A stretch of DNA of 64,000 nt, from positions 1 through 64,000 of the forward strand of contig NZ_QOWJ01000009.1 in NCBI RefSeq assembly GCF_003332885.2. Reading direction: 5' to 3'. Shown here piece by piece: positions 16,944-25,695 of this stretch (positions are counted from its first letter, which is position 1; every line of letters begins with the position of its first letter). The stretch is from Paracnuella aquatica (lineage in GTDB: Bacteria; Bacteroidota; Bacteroidia; Chitinophagales; Chitinophagaceae). The position numbers were made by a program, and so were the translations under genes. The notes beneath the pieces were generated by a model. That model made no database searches. It was not told the origin of the DNA and worked only from the letters and a program-made list of their open reading frames with translations.

Positions 16944-19900
16944 ATGAAATATTCACATTTACATGTACATACACAGTTCTCACTTTTGGATGGTGCAGCC
17001 AACATACAGGCACTGTATAAAAAAGCCATCAAGGAGAACATGCCCGCAATTGCGATTACGGATCACGGTAATATGTTTGGTGCCTTTGAATTTGTTTCAG
17101 AAGCATACAAGCATAAGAATGATGATGGCTCGGTAAAAGTAAAACCCGTTGTTGGCTGCGAGTTTTACGTGGTGGAAGACCGTACCCGCAAAACATTTTC
17201 GAAAGAACAAAAAGACAATCGTTATCACCAGGTATTGCTGGCAAAAAATGCAGTGGGTTATCAAAACCTGATCAAGCTTACTTCGCTGGGATACCTCGAA
17301 GGCATGTACAGTAAGTACCCACGTATTGACAAAGGCCTGATCGAACAATATAGCGAAGGTTTGATTGCCACCACTTGCTGTATTGGTGCTTATGTGCCGC
17401 AAACCATTTTGCACCATGGCGAAGAGGCTGCAGAAAAAGAATTCAAGTGGTGGTTCGATATGTTTGGCGAAGATTATTTTATTGAACTGCAACGCCACAA
17501 CATGCAGGAGCAGGAAACCATCAACCAGGTGCTGCTGAAATTTTCGAAAAAATATGGCGTGCCCGTTATTGCCACTAACGACAGCCATTACACTGATCGC
17601 GACGATTACAATGCCCACGATATTTTGCTCTGCATCAACACCGGCGAAAAACAGAGCACGCCGGGTTTTGATGATTTTGTAAACGATGATGCAGGCAGTA
17701 AAAACCGCCGCTTTAAATTTCCCAACGACCAGTTTTATTTCAAGGGCGTTGACGAAATGAAAAAACTGTTCAGCGACATTCCCGAAGCCATCGACAATAC
17801 CAACATGATCGTGGACCGGGTTGAGTTGCTGAATTTGAAAAAAGACATTCTCCTCCCCGCCTTCCCTATTCCAAAAGAATTCCAGGTACATGGCGACAGC
17901 AATTTAAACCAATGGGAATTTTTGCGGCACCTCACATTTGAGGGTGCGCATGCCCGTTATGGCAGCATTGATGCCAAAACGCAGGAGCGCCTCGACTTTG
18001 AGTTGCACACCATTAAAACAATGGGTTTTGCGGGTTACTTCCTGATCGTATCTGACTTCATCAAAGCAGGCCGCGATCTGGGTGTGTTTGTTGGTCCGGG
18101 CCGTGGTTCGGCGGCTGGTTCGGCGGTGGCTTATTGCATTGGCATCACCAACATCGACCCCATTAAATACGACCTGCTGTTCGAACGTTTCCTGAACCCT
18201 GATCGTAAATCAATGCCAGATATTGATACGGACTTCGATGACGAAGGCCGGCAAAAGGTGATTGATTACGTAGTACAGAAATACGGCAAGAACCAGGTAG
18301 CCCAGATCGTTACTTATGGTACTATGGCCGCCAAAATGAGCATCAAGGACGTGGCCCGCGTGCTGGATCTGCCACTGGTTGAATCGAACATGCTGGCCAA
18401 GCTGGTGCCCGATAAACCGGGTACCGAATTGGGTCGTGTGCTGCATGCGCCGCTCACTGCAAAAGAAGGCGAAAAGTCGCTGGAAGAAAAAGAAGGCTAC
18501 GGCTCCGACGATATTGAAAACGTAAAACAGCTCCGCGCTATTTACAATGGCAACGACATCAGGGCGCAGGTGCTGCACGAAGCCGAAAGGCTGGAAGGAT
18601 CGGTGCGCAACACGGGTATCCACGCTGCGGGGATTATCATTGCGCCGGACAGTCTTTTAAATATCATCCCGGTGTGCACGGCCAAAGATTCGGATCTTTT
18701 GGTGACGCAAATCGAGGGCAAAATCATTGAAGATGCCGGCGTAATCAAGATGGACTTCCTGGGGCTAAAAACCCTCACCATCATCAAGAATGCGCTGGAA
18801 ATGATCAAGGCCAATCATGGCGTTGATATTGTCATTGACGATGTTCCGCTGGACGATGAAGCCACTTATGCGCTGTATCAAAAAGGCGAAACGATTGCCA
18901 CGTTCCAGTTCGAGAGCCCGGGCATGCAGAAGTACCTGAAAGAACTGAAGCCTGACCAATTTGCCGACCTTATTGCCATGAACGCCTTGTACCGCCCTGG
19001 TCCTATGGCGTACATCCCGCAATACGTTGACCGTAAGCATGGCCGAGAGGAAGTGAAATATGACCTCGAGGAAATGGCCGAATACCTGGAGGAAACTTAC
19101 GGCATTACGGTGTACCAGGAACAGGTGATGTTGCTGGCGCAAAAGATCGGCGGCTTTTCGAAAGGCGATGCCGACGTACTGCGCAAGGCCATGGGTAAAA
19201 AAGACCGGAAAACGCTGGACAAGATGAAAAGCAAATTCATCGACGGCGCGGTTGCAAAGGGCCACGAACCAAAAACGCTGGAAAAAGTCTGGACCGACTG
19301 GGAGGCATTTGCCCAATATGCGTTCAACAAATCGCACTCTACATGCTACGCATTTGTTGCCTACCAAACGGCTTATTTAAAAGCCCACTACCCTGCCGAA
19401 TACATGGCCGCGGTGCTCAACAACGCCAACGCTATTGAAAAGCTTACCTTCTTTATGGAAGAATGTAAGCGCATGGGCATTAAAGTACTCGGCCCCGACA
19501 TAAACGAATCGCAACAAGGCTTTGCCGTAAACAGCAAGGGTGAAATCCGTTTTGGGTTGGGCGGACTGAAAGGTGTGGGCGAGGCCGCTGTGGAAAGCAT
19601 TATTGCAGAACGCAAAGCGGGCGGGCCGTTTAAAGATCCATACGATTTTATCAAACGCATCAACCAACGCACCGCCAATAAAAAAACGCTGGAGAACCTG
19701 ATCTACGCCGGCGCATTCGATCAATTTTCACTGCACCGTGCCCAGTATTTCTGTGTGCCCCAGGGCGAGCAAATCAACGGCTTGGAAAAGCTGGTAAAAT
19801 ACGGCAACCAGGTGCAGTCGGAAGCGAACTCCGCGGCCAATACGCTGTTCGGCGATATGTCGTCGGAGATGGACATTAAGCCGCCGGTAATTCCACCCTG

Positions 19901-20576
19901 CGAGCCCTGGTCGCTGACTGAGCAACTGGAAAAAGAAAAGGAAGTGGCCGGTATTTACCTGAGCGGCCACCCGCTGGACCACTACCGTTTTGAATACCGC
20001 CATTATGGCTTTACCACCGTGGCCGATTTCAACGAAATCAAAGATAACCAGCAGATGATGGCCATGGGCCGCACTTATCGCATTTTGTGCCTTGTTACTT
20101 CGGCGCAGCACCGCATTTCGCGGCAGGGCAACAAATTTGGCTCTTATGTGCTGGAAGATTATACGGGCAAAACGGAACTGGTGTTGTTTGGCGATGATTT
20201 TATCAAACACCAGGCTTACCTCGAGCTGGGCAGCACACTGCTCATTACCGGCGCTTTTAAAACCCGCTATAAACCTGGTGAGTTTGAGTTTAAGGTAAGC
20301 TCGGTAATGCTGGCCGAAAACATCAAAAAAGCGCTGACCAAACAGGTGCACCTGGAGCTGGAAGCACGCCACCTGCAGCAGCAAACCCTTGAGTTTTTAG
20401 ACAACCAAATGAAACAACATCCCGGCAATACCGGCCTGAAGATTTCGCTGGTGGAGGGCCGCGAAAACCTGCGGGTAAATCTTTCGACGATTGGCGGCGG
20501 GCTGGAAATGAACTATGATTTTATCCAGTTTTTGGAAACAGCGCCGGAAATTGGCGTTCGGGTAGAAACAGCGTAA
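16944..20576 (+). CDS. dnaE: DNA polymerase III alpha subunit
   Basis: This 1210-residue protein is the replicative polymerase. The PHP domain begins immediately (YSHLHVHTQFSLLDGA). The palm domain shows GPGRGSAAGS and the catalytic aspartates in PDIDTDFDDEGR (Asp426, Asp428 and Asp430 region). Fingers follow with ALYRPGPM and FNKSHSTCYAF. Helix-hairpin-helix and OB domains (GNKFGSYVLEDYTGKTE) lie near the C terminus. The length is normal for DnaE1 and no intein is present. The PHP metal ligands look intact in the first motif. The gene stands alone, with its own gap upstream and a hairpin downstream. Confidence 0.96.
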   Translation: MKYSHLHVHTQFSLLDGAANIQALYKKAIKENMPAIAITDHGNMFGAFEFVSEAYKHKNDDGSVKVKPVVGCEFYVVEDRTRKTFSKEQKDNRYHQVLLAKNAVGYQNLIKLTSLGYLEGMYSKYPRIDKGLIEQYSEGLIATTCCIGAYVPQTILHHGEEAAEKEFKWWFDMFGEDYFIELQRHNMQEQETINQVLLKFSKKYGVPVIATNDSHYTDRDDYNAHDILLCINTGEKQSTPGFDDFVNDDAGSKNRRFKFPNDQFYFKGVDEMKKLFSDIPEAIDNTNMIVDRVELLNLKKDILLPAFPIPKEFQVHGDSNLNQWEFLRHLTFEGAHARYGSIDAKTQERLDFELHTIKTMGFAGYFLIVSDFIKAGRDLGVFVGPGRGSAAGSAVAYCIGITNIDPIKYDLLFERFLNPDRKSMPDIDTDFDDEGRQKVIDYVVQKYGKNQVAQIVTYGTMAAKMSIKDVARVLDLPLVESNMLAKLVPDKPGTELGRVLHAPLTAKEGEKSLEEKEGYGSDDIENVKQLRAIYNGNDIRAQVLHEAERLEGSVRNTGIHAAGIIIAPDSLLNIIPVCTAKDSDLLVTQIEGKIIEDAGVIKMDFLGLKTLTIIKNALEMIKANHGVDIVIDDVPLDDEATYALYQKGETIATFQFESPGMQKYLKELKPDQFADLIAMNALYRPGPMAYIPQYVDRKHGREEVKYDLEEMAEYLEETYGITVYQEQVMLLAQKIGGFSKGDADVLRKAMGKKDRKTLDKMKSKFIDGAVAKGHEPKTLEKVWTDWEAFAQYAFNKSHSTCYAFVAYQTAYLKAHYPAEYMAAVLNNANAIEKLTFFMEECKRMGIKVLGPDINESQQGFAVNSKGEIRFGLGGLKGVGEAAVESIIAERKAGGPFKDPYDFIKRINQRTANKKTLENLIYAGAFDQFSLHRAQYFCVPQGEQINGLEKLVKYGNQVQSEANSAANTLFGDMSSEMDIKPPVIPPCEPWSLTEQLEKEKEVAGIYLSGHPLDHYRFEYRHYGFTTVADFNEIKDNQQMMAMGRTYRILCLVTSAQHRISRQGNKFGSYVLEDYTGKTELVLFGDDFIKHQAYLELGSTLLITGAFKTRYKPGEFEFKVSSVMLAENIKKALTKQVHLELEARHLQQQTLEFLDNQMKQHPGNTGLKISLVEGRENLRVNLSTIGGGLEMNYDFIQFLETAPEIGVRVETA

Positions 20577-20593
20577 ACAAAACAATAGCAAAA

Positions 20594-20672
20594 TTGATAA
20601 GGTAAAAAGCATTCTACCGCTTCGGATGTTGTTTAACGTATATTCCATTTTCTGCCTTTTTACCTTATCAAA
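20594..20672. terminator. Long-loop hairpin after dnaE
   Basis: TTGATAAGGTAAAAAGCA near 20594 pairs with TGCCTTTTTACCTTATCAA ending at 20672, with one bulged base and a loop of about 40 bases. The position directly after the dnaE stop suggests an mRNA end or stabiliser. Confidence 0.5.
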
Positions 20673-20736
20673 CTTTTCTATTTGTCATCAAAAACTTTCA
20701 ATATCTGACAATGGTGCAGGGAATGGGATTAGGCTT

Positions 20737-20744
20737 TAAATTTG
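20737..20744 (+). promoter_or_regulatory. Candidate -7 box for thioredoxin
   Basis: TAAATTTG matches TAnnTTTG exactly and would give a leader of about 40 bases before the ATG at 20789. Confidence 0.45.
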
Positions 20745-20788
20745 TTTCCCCAATGCAGATATTCTGATTGAAACTTAAATTCTGAATC

Positions 20789-21106
20789 ATGGCACAAGCA
20801 TTTACCGACGCAAATTTTCAAAGCGACGTTCTGAGTTCCGATAAATTGACTGTTGTAGACTTTTGGGCGGAATGGTGCGGACCTTGCCGCGCAATCGGGC
20901 CCGTTATCGACGAGCTTTCCAAAGAATACGATGGCAAAGTAAATATTGGCAAAGTAAACGTGGACGAGAACCCACAGGTAAGCATGAACTACGGCATCAC
21001 TTCTATCCCCGCAATCCTCTTTATTAAAAACGGCGAAGTGGTGGATAAACTGGTAGGCGCTCAGCCCAAGTCGAACTTTGTAAAAAAGATCGAAGCACAT
21101 ATTTAG
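20789..21106 (+). CDS. trxA: Thioredoxin
   Basis: This 105-residue cytoplasmic protein is a classical thioredoxin, a disulfide reductant for ribonucleotide reductase and other enzymes. The active site WCGPC is at residues 29-33, preceded by VVDFWAEW, and the cis-proline loop is SIPAILF. There is no signal peptide, so it is not a periplasmic TlpA-type protein. The length is normal. It stands alone with its own promoter box and two consecutive hairpins downstream. Confidence 0.96.
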   Translation: MAQAFTDANFQSDVLSSDKLTVVDFWAEWCGPCRAIGPVIDELSKEYDGKVNIGKVNVDENPQVSMNYGITSIPAILFIKNGEVVDKLVGAQPKSNFVKKIEAHI

Positions 21107-21110
21107 TCAA

Positions 21111-21140
21111 GATGCCAGCTCTTCAAGCGATGGCATCTTT
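21111..21140 (+). terminator. Terminator after thioredoxin
   Basis: GATGCCA and TGGCATC arms followed by TTTTG, five bases after the trxA stop. Confidence 0.75.
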
Positions 21141-21143
21141 TGC

Positions 21144-21173
21144 AAAAAGCCCCGGAACATCCGGGGCTTTTTT
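21144..21173. terminator. Bidirectional terminator
   Basis: AAAAAGCCCCGG and CCGGGGCTTTTTT form a strong hairpin between trxA and the convergent nucleoside permease gene. Confidence 0.9.
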
Positions 21174-21179
21174 ATTGCG

Positions 21180-22445
21180 TTAATGTGCGATGCTGGCCAC
21201 TTCTTTTGCGCTGGCGCTGTGCCGGTGCCGGAACAACACCAAAAACAGCAGCGCCACAATCAGGGAATATGCGGCAAACGCCAGCCAGATGCTGTGCCAG
21301 TCTTTTCCGCCGTCTGCGTTGGTATAATATTGATCGATTAAGGTGCCGCTGATTTTACTGCCTAAAAATGCGCCCACGCCATTGGTCATCATCATAAAAA
21401 TGCCCTGAGCGCTGGAACGGATGGCCGGGCTGGTTTCTGTTTCCACAAACAGTGACCCCGAGATATTGAAAAAGTCGAACGCCATGCCGTACACAATGCA
21501 GGAAAGAATGATCATCCACAGGCCGCCGGCCGGATCGCCGTAGGCAAAAAGACCAAAGCGCAGCACCCAGGCCAGCATCGAAAACAGCATCACGTTTTTA
21601 ATCCCAAACCGCTTCAGAAAAAATGGGATGGTGAGGATAAACAGGGTTTCCGATATCTGCGAAATCGACATGATGATGGTGGAATATTTTACCACGAACG
21701 ATTCGGGGCCGTACAGCGGGTTGTTTTTAAAATCATCCAAAAACGTATCGCCATACATATTGGTGAGTTGCAGCGCTGCACCCAGCAACATCGAAAACAG
21801 GAAAAACAACGCCATTTTATATTGGCCAAACAGGGAGAAAGCTTTTAACCCCAGCTGCTCCACCAGCCCGGCGCCTTTGGCAATGGTGCGTTGTGGGGGG
21901 CATTTGGGCAAGGTAAATGAAAAAAGTCCCAGCGCAATGGCAGCAACAGCGGCAATCAGGAATTGGTTGGCGTTGGCCTTGCTGCCGGACAGGTTGGTGG
22001 TCCACATGGCGGCAATAAAGCCAATGGTGCCCCAAACCCGGATCGGCGGAAACACTTTTACCACGTCAAATCCATCGCGTTGCAGAATGGTGTATGCAAT
22101 GGAATTGGACAGCGAAATGGTGGGCATGTAGCAGATCATGGCCGCAAAAATGACATAGTACAACGTGTCCGGATCATTCACCTGTGGCACATAAAACAGC
22201 ACCACGCCATAAAGGATATGCAGGATGCCATAGAGCTTTTCGGCATTGACAAATTTATCGGCCAGGATGCCGGTGAGGGCCGGCATAAACAAGGAAGCCA
22301 GCGCCATGGTGGAGAAAATGGCACCAAACTGCGCACCGGTCCAGCCTTTGGCGTTAAAGCAATACGTTCCAATAGTGATCAGCCAGGCGCCCCAGACAAA
22401 AAACTGGAAAAAACTCATCACGGTCAAACGGGACTTGATATTCAT
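21180..22445 (-). CDS. Nucleoside permease, MFS family (NupG-like)
   Basis: This 421-residue protein is a 12-helix major facilitator of the nucleoside:proton symporter group (NupG/XapB). It starts with LTVMSFFQFFVWGAWLITIG and has a TMALASLFMPALTGILADK loop, typical of this group. Later helices include PPIRVWGTIGFIAAMW and GMAFDFFNISGSLFVE, the latter a family hallmark. It would import purine and pyrimidine nucleosides across the inner membrane. No nucleoside hydrolase or kinase lies next to it, so the exact substrate is unknown. The gene is monocistronic, with a terminator shared with thioredoxin. Confidence 0.9.
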   Translation of the reverse strand: MNIKSRLTVMSFFQFFVWGAWLITIGTYCFNAKGWTGAQFGAIFSTMALASLFMPALTGILADKFVNAEKLYGILHILYGVVLFYVPQVNDPDTLYYVIFAAMICYMPTISLSNSIAYTILQRDGFDVVKVFPPIRVWGTIGFIAAMWTTNLSGSKANANQFLIAAVAAIALGLFSFTLPKCPPQRTIAKGAGLVEQLGLKAFSLFGQYKMALFFLFSMLLGAALQLTNMYGDTFLDDFKNNPLYGPESFVVKYSTIIMSISQISETLFILTIPFFLKRFGIKNVMLFSMLAWVLRFGLFAYGDPAGGLWMIILSCIVYGMAFDFFNISGSLFVETETSPAIRSSAQGIFMMMTNGVGAFLGSKISGTLIDQYYTNADGGKDWHSIWLAFAAYSLIVALLFLVLFRHRHSASAKEVASIAH

Positions 22446-22588
22446 TTGGGCTTTATTTTTTGTAGCGGCCGCATGGCTTTAAGGGGTACAATCAAGCAAA
22501 AATGTCGCGGCAATTTACGGGAAACCAGTGATGTGTGGGATTAGTAAAGATTTTTATGGTCTCTGATCAACGCCAGGCCTCAAACGAG

Positions 22589-22640
22589 TAATCAATAATC
22601 CAATAATGAATAATTATTGATTACCGGATTATTGATTATT
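22589..22640. repeat. AT-rich inverted repeat
   Basis: TAATCAATAATCC (22589-22601) and GGATTATTGATTA (22626-22638) are exact reverse complements, with a further ATTATTGATTA unit inside. A similar ATTGATTATTGAT sequence lies just upstream of parC at about 5624-5636, which suggests a dispersed family. Confidence 0.6.
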
Positions 22641-22761
22641 AGGCTGAACCCTTCCATCCCGTACTTTAGTCATTCCAATCTTTCCCAATCCCACAAATCA
22701 CCGGTTCAACTCATGACCTTTATCATTTGTTAAGTACCGGCAAGGCTCGGCTGTTTTCGCC

Positions 22762-22769
22762 TAACTTTG
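22762..22769 (+). promoter_or_regulatory. Candidate -7 box for mqnE
   Basis: TAACTTTG matches TAnnTTTG exactly and would give a leader of about 30 bases before the ATG at 22804. Confidence 0.45.
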
Positions 22770-22803
22770 CAGCGGCAATTATCAAAAGCTAAATCAACAG
22801 ACT

Positions 22804-23964
22804 ATGACCTCCGTTGCCCCCCAAATACCCGATACTACACATACTGCAAACGCATTGCGTTCAATAATAGATAGCCAAACCAGCGACCTAAAGTCCATTG
22901 GCGAAAAAGTGCTGCGCGAAGTGCGCCTCACCGACGCCGATGCGTTGACGCTTTTTGAAAAAGGTTCGCTTGGTTTTGTAGGCGCCCTGGCCAATGCCGT
23001 CCGCGAACGGCTGCACGGGCACAAAACCTATTTCAACCGCAACTTTCATATCGAGCCCACCAACGTATGCGTTTTTTCCTGCCATTTCTGCTCCTACTCC
23101 AGGCTGTATGCGAAACGTGAGGAAGGCTGGGAACTGAGCATCGACGACATGCTGAATATTGTAAAAAAATATGACGGCATGCCCGAAACCGAGGTGCACA
23201 TTGTTGGCGGCGTACACCCCAAAATGAACCTCTACTTTTTCGTGGAGCTCATTCAAAAGATCAGGGCGCACCGCCCCGACCTGCACATCAAGGGCTTTAC
23301 CGCGGTGGAGCTGGATTATATGTTCCGCAAGGCAAAAGTGAGCATCGAAGAAGGCATGCGGATTTTGCAGCAAGCCGGTCTGCAATCTTTGCCCGGCGGC
23401 GGCGCCGAAATTTTTGACGAAGGCGTACGCCAGCAGATTTGTGCCGATAAAGTAAACGCCGACGGCTGGCTGTACATCCACGAAACAGCACACCGGCTTG
23501 GCATGCACTCCAATGCCACCATGCTGTATGGCCATGTTGAAAATTACAGCCACCGTGTAGACCATATGCGCCGCCTGCGCGACCTGCAGGATAAAACGGG
23601 CGGCTTCAACACCTTCATCCCGCTTAAGTTTCGCAACGGCGATAACGACATGAGCCATGTGCCGGAAGCCAGCGTGATTGAGGACCTTCGGCTGTACGCC
23701 ATTGCGCGGCTGTACATGGACAACTTTCCGCACCTGAAAGCTTACTGGCCAATGCTGGGCCGTAAAAATGCGCAGCTAACGCTGGCGTTTGGCGTAAACG
23801 ATATTGACGGCACCATTGATGATACCACTAAAATCTACTCTATGGCGGGTTCGGAAGAGCAAACGCCGGCCATGTCTACAGAAGAAATTGTAACCCTGAT
23901 CCGGCAAGTGGGCCGCCAGCCCATTGAGCGGGATACCTTATATAACGTGGTGCAGGCATTTTAA
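22804..23964 (+). CDS. mqnE: Aminofutalosine synthase (menaquinone biosynthesis)
   Basis: This 386-residue radical SAM enzyme forms aminofutalosine in the futalosine route to menaquinone. The iron-sulfur cluster ligands are Cys89, Cys93 and Cys96 (CVFSCHFC). The sequence HIVGGVHPKMNLYFFVELI and the LPGGGAEIF motif fit the MqnE/MqnC family, and FNTFIPLKFRNGDNDMSHVPE is closer to MqnE than to MqnC. Menaquinone is the main respiratory quinone in this phylum, so the product would feed the electron-transfer enzymes encoded at 27-34 kb. No other mqn gene is adjacent. The MqnE/MqnC distinction is made from motif memory and is slightly less certain than the family. Confidence 0.9.
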   Translation: MTSVAPQIPDTTHTANALRSIIDSQTSDLKSIGEKVLREVRLTDADALTLFEKGSLGFVGALANAVRERLHGHKTYFNRNFHIEPTNVCVFSCHFCSYSRLYAKREEGWELSIDDMLNIVKKYDGMPETEVHIVGGVHPKMNLYFFVELIQKIRAHRPDLHIKGFTAVELDYMFRKAKVSIEEGMRILQQAGLQSLPGGGAEIFDEGVRQQICADKVNADGWLYIHETAHRLGMHSNATMLYGHVENYSHRVDHMRRLRDLQDKTGGFNTFIPLKFRNGDNDMSHVPEASVIEDLRLYAIARLYMDNFPHLKAYWPMLGRKNAQLTLAFGVNDIDGTIDDTTKIYSMAGSEEQTPAMSTEEIVTLIRQVGRQPIERDTLYNVVQAF

Positions 23965-23972
23965 TGCTAAAC

Positions 23973-24022
23973 AAAAGACATAAAAAAAGCTGTGCGCACC
24001 GCACAGCTTTTTTTATGTCTTT
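23973..24022. terminator. Long bidirectional terminator
   Basis: AAAAGACATAAAAAAAGCTG and its reverse complement form a stem of about 23 base pairs between mqnE and the LysM gene. Confidence 0.9.
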
Positions 24023-24040
24023 TGTCGCCATCTTTTTAGA

Positions 24041-24274
24041 TTAATGTTTTTTGCTTGGAATGAGCAACTTGATGCCGCTTGCCAGCTTATCGCTGGAGAA
24101 ACCCGCATTTTCCTTATTGGCTTCCAGCAGTTCATCGATGCTCAATCCAAACTTTTTGGCTATATCCGGCAAGGTGTCTTTTTCCTCCACCACGTATGAA
24201 GAAACAATGCTGCCCGATGAGTCGGGTGCACCTTCATTATAATCCGGGTTTACATAATTATCCTTGTTGTCCAT
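24041..24274 (-). CDS. Small LysM domain protein
   Basis: This 77-residue protein is mostly one LysM module (SYVVEEKDTLPDIAKKFGLSI to KLLIPSKKH), which normally binds N-acetylglucosamine chains such as peptidoglycan. The N terminus is polar (NKDNYVNPDYNEGAP) with no signal peptide, so cytoplasmic location is likely, as for YgaU/KBP-like stress proteins. The ATG at 24274 was chosen; a TTG 15 bases further upstream is in frame and would add five residues. It ends at the terminator shared with mqnE. The function is unknown. Confidence 0.85.
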   Translation of the reverse strand: MDNKDNYVNPDYNEGAPDSSGSIVSSYVVEEKDTLPDIAKKFGLSIDELLEANKENAGFSSDKLASGIKLLIPSKKH

Positions 24275-24372
24275 GGTTGCATTTTTCAAATCCGGTTAAA
24301 ATATGGTGCCAAACGCAATTAGCACCCTCCGCAGAACCCAATTAAGGCAAGCCACATTAAAACTTTACCGCC

Positions 24373-24612
24373 ATGCAGAGTATGGCCTTATTTATGCCCG
24401 GCATTTATAAAAAACTTATGGAACGCAAAGATCAACGATGGCCTATAGAGCAGCAAAATGCCCGCATGCATTCGAGGAACGAGGACGAGGAAAACAGGAG
24501 GGGCTCGATGCAGGACCGGAACCGGCTGCAGGAGCAGGAAAAGCCGTTGAAAAACAATGACCGCGACGTGGACCCCGACAATCCAAGGGAAAGCAGCTTA
24601 AGCCACCGCTGA
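24373..24612 (+). CDS. Small charged hypothetical protein
   Basis: This 79-residue frame is not recognised. It is rich in Arg, Glu, Asp, Asn and Gln (NRLQEQEKPLKNNDRDVDPDN) and looks disordered, with no signal or membrane segment. In-frame starts also exist at 24382, 24394 and 24418. It lies on its own between two minus-strand genes and is followed by a clear plus-strand terminator at 24649, which supports expression. It could also be a fortuitous frame, since such composition can arise in non-coding DNA. Confidence 0.5.
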   Translation: MQSMALFMPGIYKKLMERKDQRWPIEQQNARMHSRNEDEENRRGSMQDRNRLQEQEKPLKNNDRDVDPDNPRESSLSHR

Positions 24613-24648
24613 TTTGTAAAGAAAAGGGCGAAATAAAATTGTTGAAAC

Positions 24649-24672
24649 GGGTTGCAGGCGCAACCCTTTTTT
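24649..24672 (+). terminator. Rho-independent terminator
   Basis: GGGTTGC and GCAACCC arms flank a four-base loop and are followed by a six-T run. Confidence 0.8.
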
Positions 24673-24964
24673 ATGCCCCGTTCAGGCAGGCATCTACCAA
24701 ATGGCGCCACTCCTCCTGCAGGCTTCCGGTGAATGGCGACACCCCAGCACGACGGTACCAATAGCCCGCATTTGCGCTATCTCCTTCCTTGCGGTGGAGG
24801 TAAGCATGTATCCGGCCGGGCATCGATCCGGGCTCGTCCTGTATCAACCGATGTGCTTCTTCCCAGTCCTCTTTGGCATCGAACCACAGCGCTTGCAGGC
24901 AGGTTGATATGCCAGTTGGCGGGTGATTTTCCTGCACGGATTGCAAAAATTTTTTTGTGTCCAT
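24671..24964 (-). CDS. Conserved hypothetical protein
   Basis: This 97-residue cytoplasmic protein has the pattern CLQALWFDAKEDWEEAHRLIQ, then RIHAYLHRKEGDSANAGYWY and RRAG, seen in an uncharacterised family spread over several phyla. The middle resembles a short helical repeat of TPR-like character (WEEAHRLIQ, GDSANAGYWYRRA). No catalytic motif is visible. It is divergent from the ArsR-type regulator, 190 bases away, and the TTTTTACG motifs between them could link its control to that regulator. Confidence 0.75.
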   Translation of the reverse strand: MDTKKFLQSVQENHPPTGISTCLQALWFDAKEDWEEAHRLIQDEPGSMPGRIHAYLHRKEGDSANAGYWYRRAGVSPFTGSLQEEWRHLVDACLNGA

Positions 24965-25010
24965 AGCCTAAAAATAAACAAGCTGAGCCTTAAGAATGAA
25001 TTACTTATGA

Positions 25011-25075
25011 TTTTTACGTGGCCAATACCGTAAAAATACGGCACTATTTTATCCACATTTTTAAGTGTTTTTACG
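25011..25075. promoter_or_regulatory. Candidate operator with three TTTTTACG motifs
   Basis: TTTTTACG occurs at 25011-25018, inverted at 25029-25036, and again direct at 25068-25075. A perfect CCGTA-AAAA-TACGG dyad lies at 25028-25041. The motifs sit between a minus-strand hypothetical gene and the plus-strand ArsR-type gene, so they may be its binding sites. Confidence 0.4.
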
Positions 25076-25154
25076 TAATTTCGAAACTCTTCCTTATCTT
25101 TCTCGCGGCAATTAGTGTTGCCGCATTAAACCGAAACCCGAAATACTACCTCCC

Positions 25155-25505
25155 ATGCCCGACAAACTAACCGCAATTGCTGAGGGGAAATCTATTCCGC
25201 TTCCGCAAACTGACGAATTGTTGCTGCGTAAGGCGCACTACCTGCTGCGTGCCCTCGATCACGACCTCCGCATCAAAATGCTTTATTTTCTGCACCAAAA
25301 ACAACAGTGTACCGTCACCGAAATTTTTACCCATTTCCGCCTCGTGCAAGCCGTAGCATCGCAACACCTAGCGCTCCTGCGCCGTGCCGGCGTGGTGCAA
25401 ACCACCCGCCAGGGCAAGCATGTTTTTTACAAACTGTATTACGACCGGCTGGAAGAGATCATGGTGCTGATTGGCAAGCTGGCCGTTGACCGTGGCATCA
25501 AGTAA
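25155..25505 (+). CDS. ArsR-type winged-helix transcriptional regulator
   Basis: This 116-residue protein is a small DNA-binding regulator. The winged helix-turn-helix runs from about residue 30 to 105: DHDLRIKMLYFLHQKQQ, then TEIFTHFRLVQAVASQHLAL (recognition helix) and VVQTTRQGKHVFYKL (wing). The usual metal-binding ELCVCDL motif of ArsR is absent: no Cys pair lies in the recognition helix region, so a metal sensor of that type is unlikely. No arsenic or metal-transport gene lies beside it. It probably represses itself and possibly the divergent 97-residue gene. Confidence 0.88.
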   Translation: MPDKLTAIAEGKSIPLPQTDELLLRKAHYLLRALDHDLRIKMLYFLHQKQQCTVTEIFTHFRLVQAVASQHLALLRRAGVVQTTRQGKHVFYKLYYDRLEEIMVLIGKLAVDRGIK

Positions 25506-25673
25506 GGCCGCTGTTTACATGAGAAAACTTCCAACGATTTTTGCCCGCTCCATCCCATAGCCATACTCCACAGACAGGATAAAACAACAACAGCGGCACC
25601 ACCGGTGCCCGGCATTTTTATGGCCGTAAGTATAAGAAATTTACAATTCTGCTTTACGGCACGGCATTAGCGA

Positions 25674-25681
25674 TAGATTTG
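25674..25681 (+). promoter_or_regulatory. Candidate -7 box for 100-residue hypothetical gene
   Basis: TAGATTTG matches TAnnTTTG exactly, 14 bases before the ATG at 25696. Confidence 0.45.
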
Positions 25682-25695
25682 CAAAAAATCAAACC

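Larger units (their letters stand above)
22446..22803. other. Intergenic region with inverted repeat and mqnE promoter
   Basis: No gene was found. It carries an inverted repeat (22589-22640) and a promoter-like box at 22762-22769 for the plus-strand mqnE gene. Confidence 0.55.

Noticed and set aside
25155-25505. Arsenic or metal resistance operon
   Set aside because: The regulator lacks the usual Cys motif and there is no arsenate reductase or metal pump beside it.
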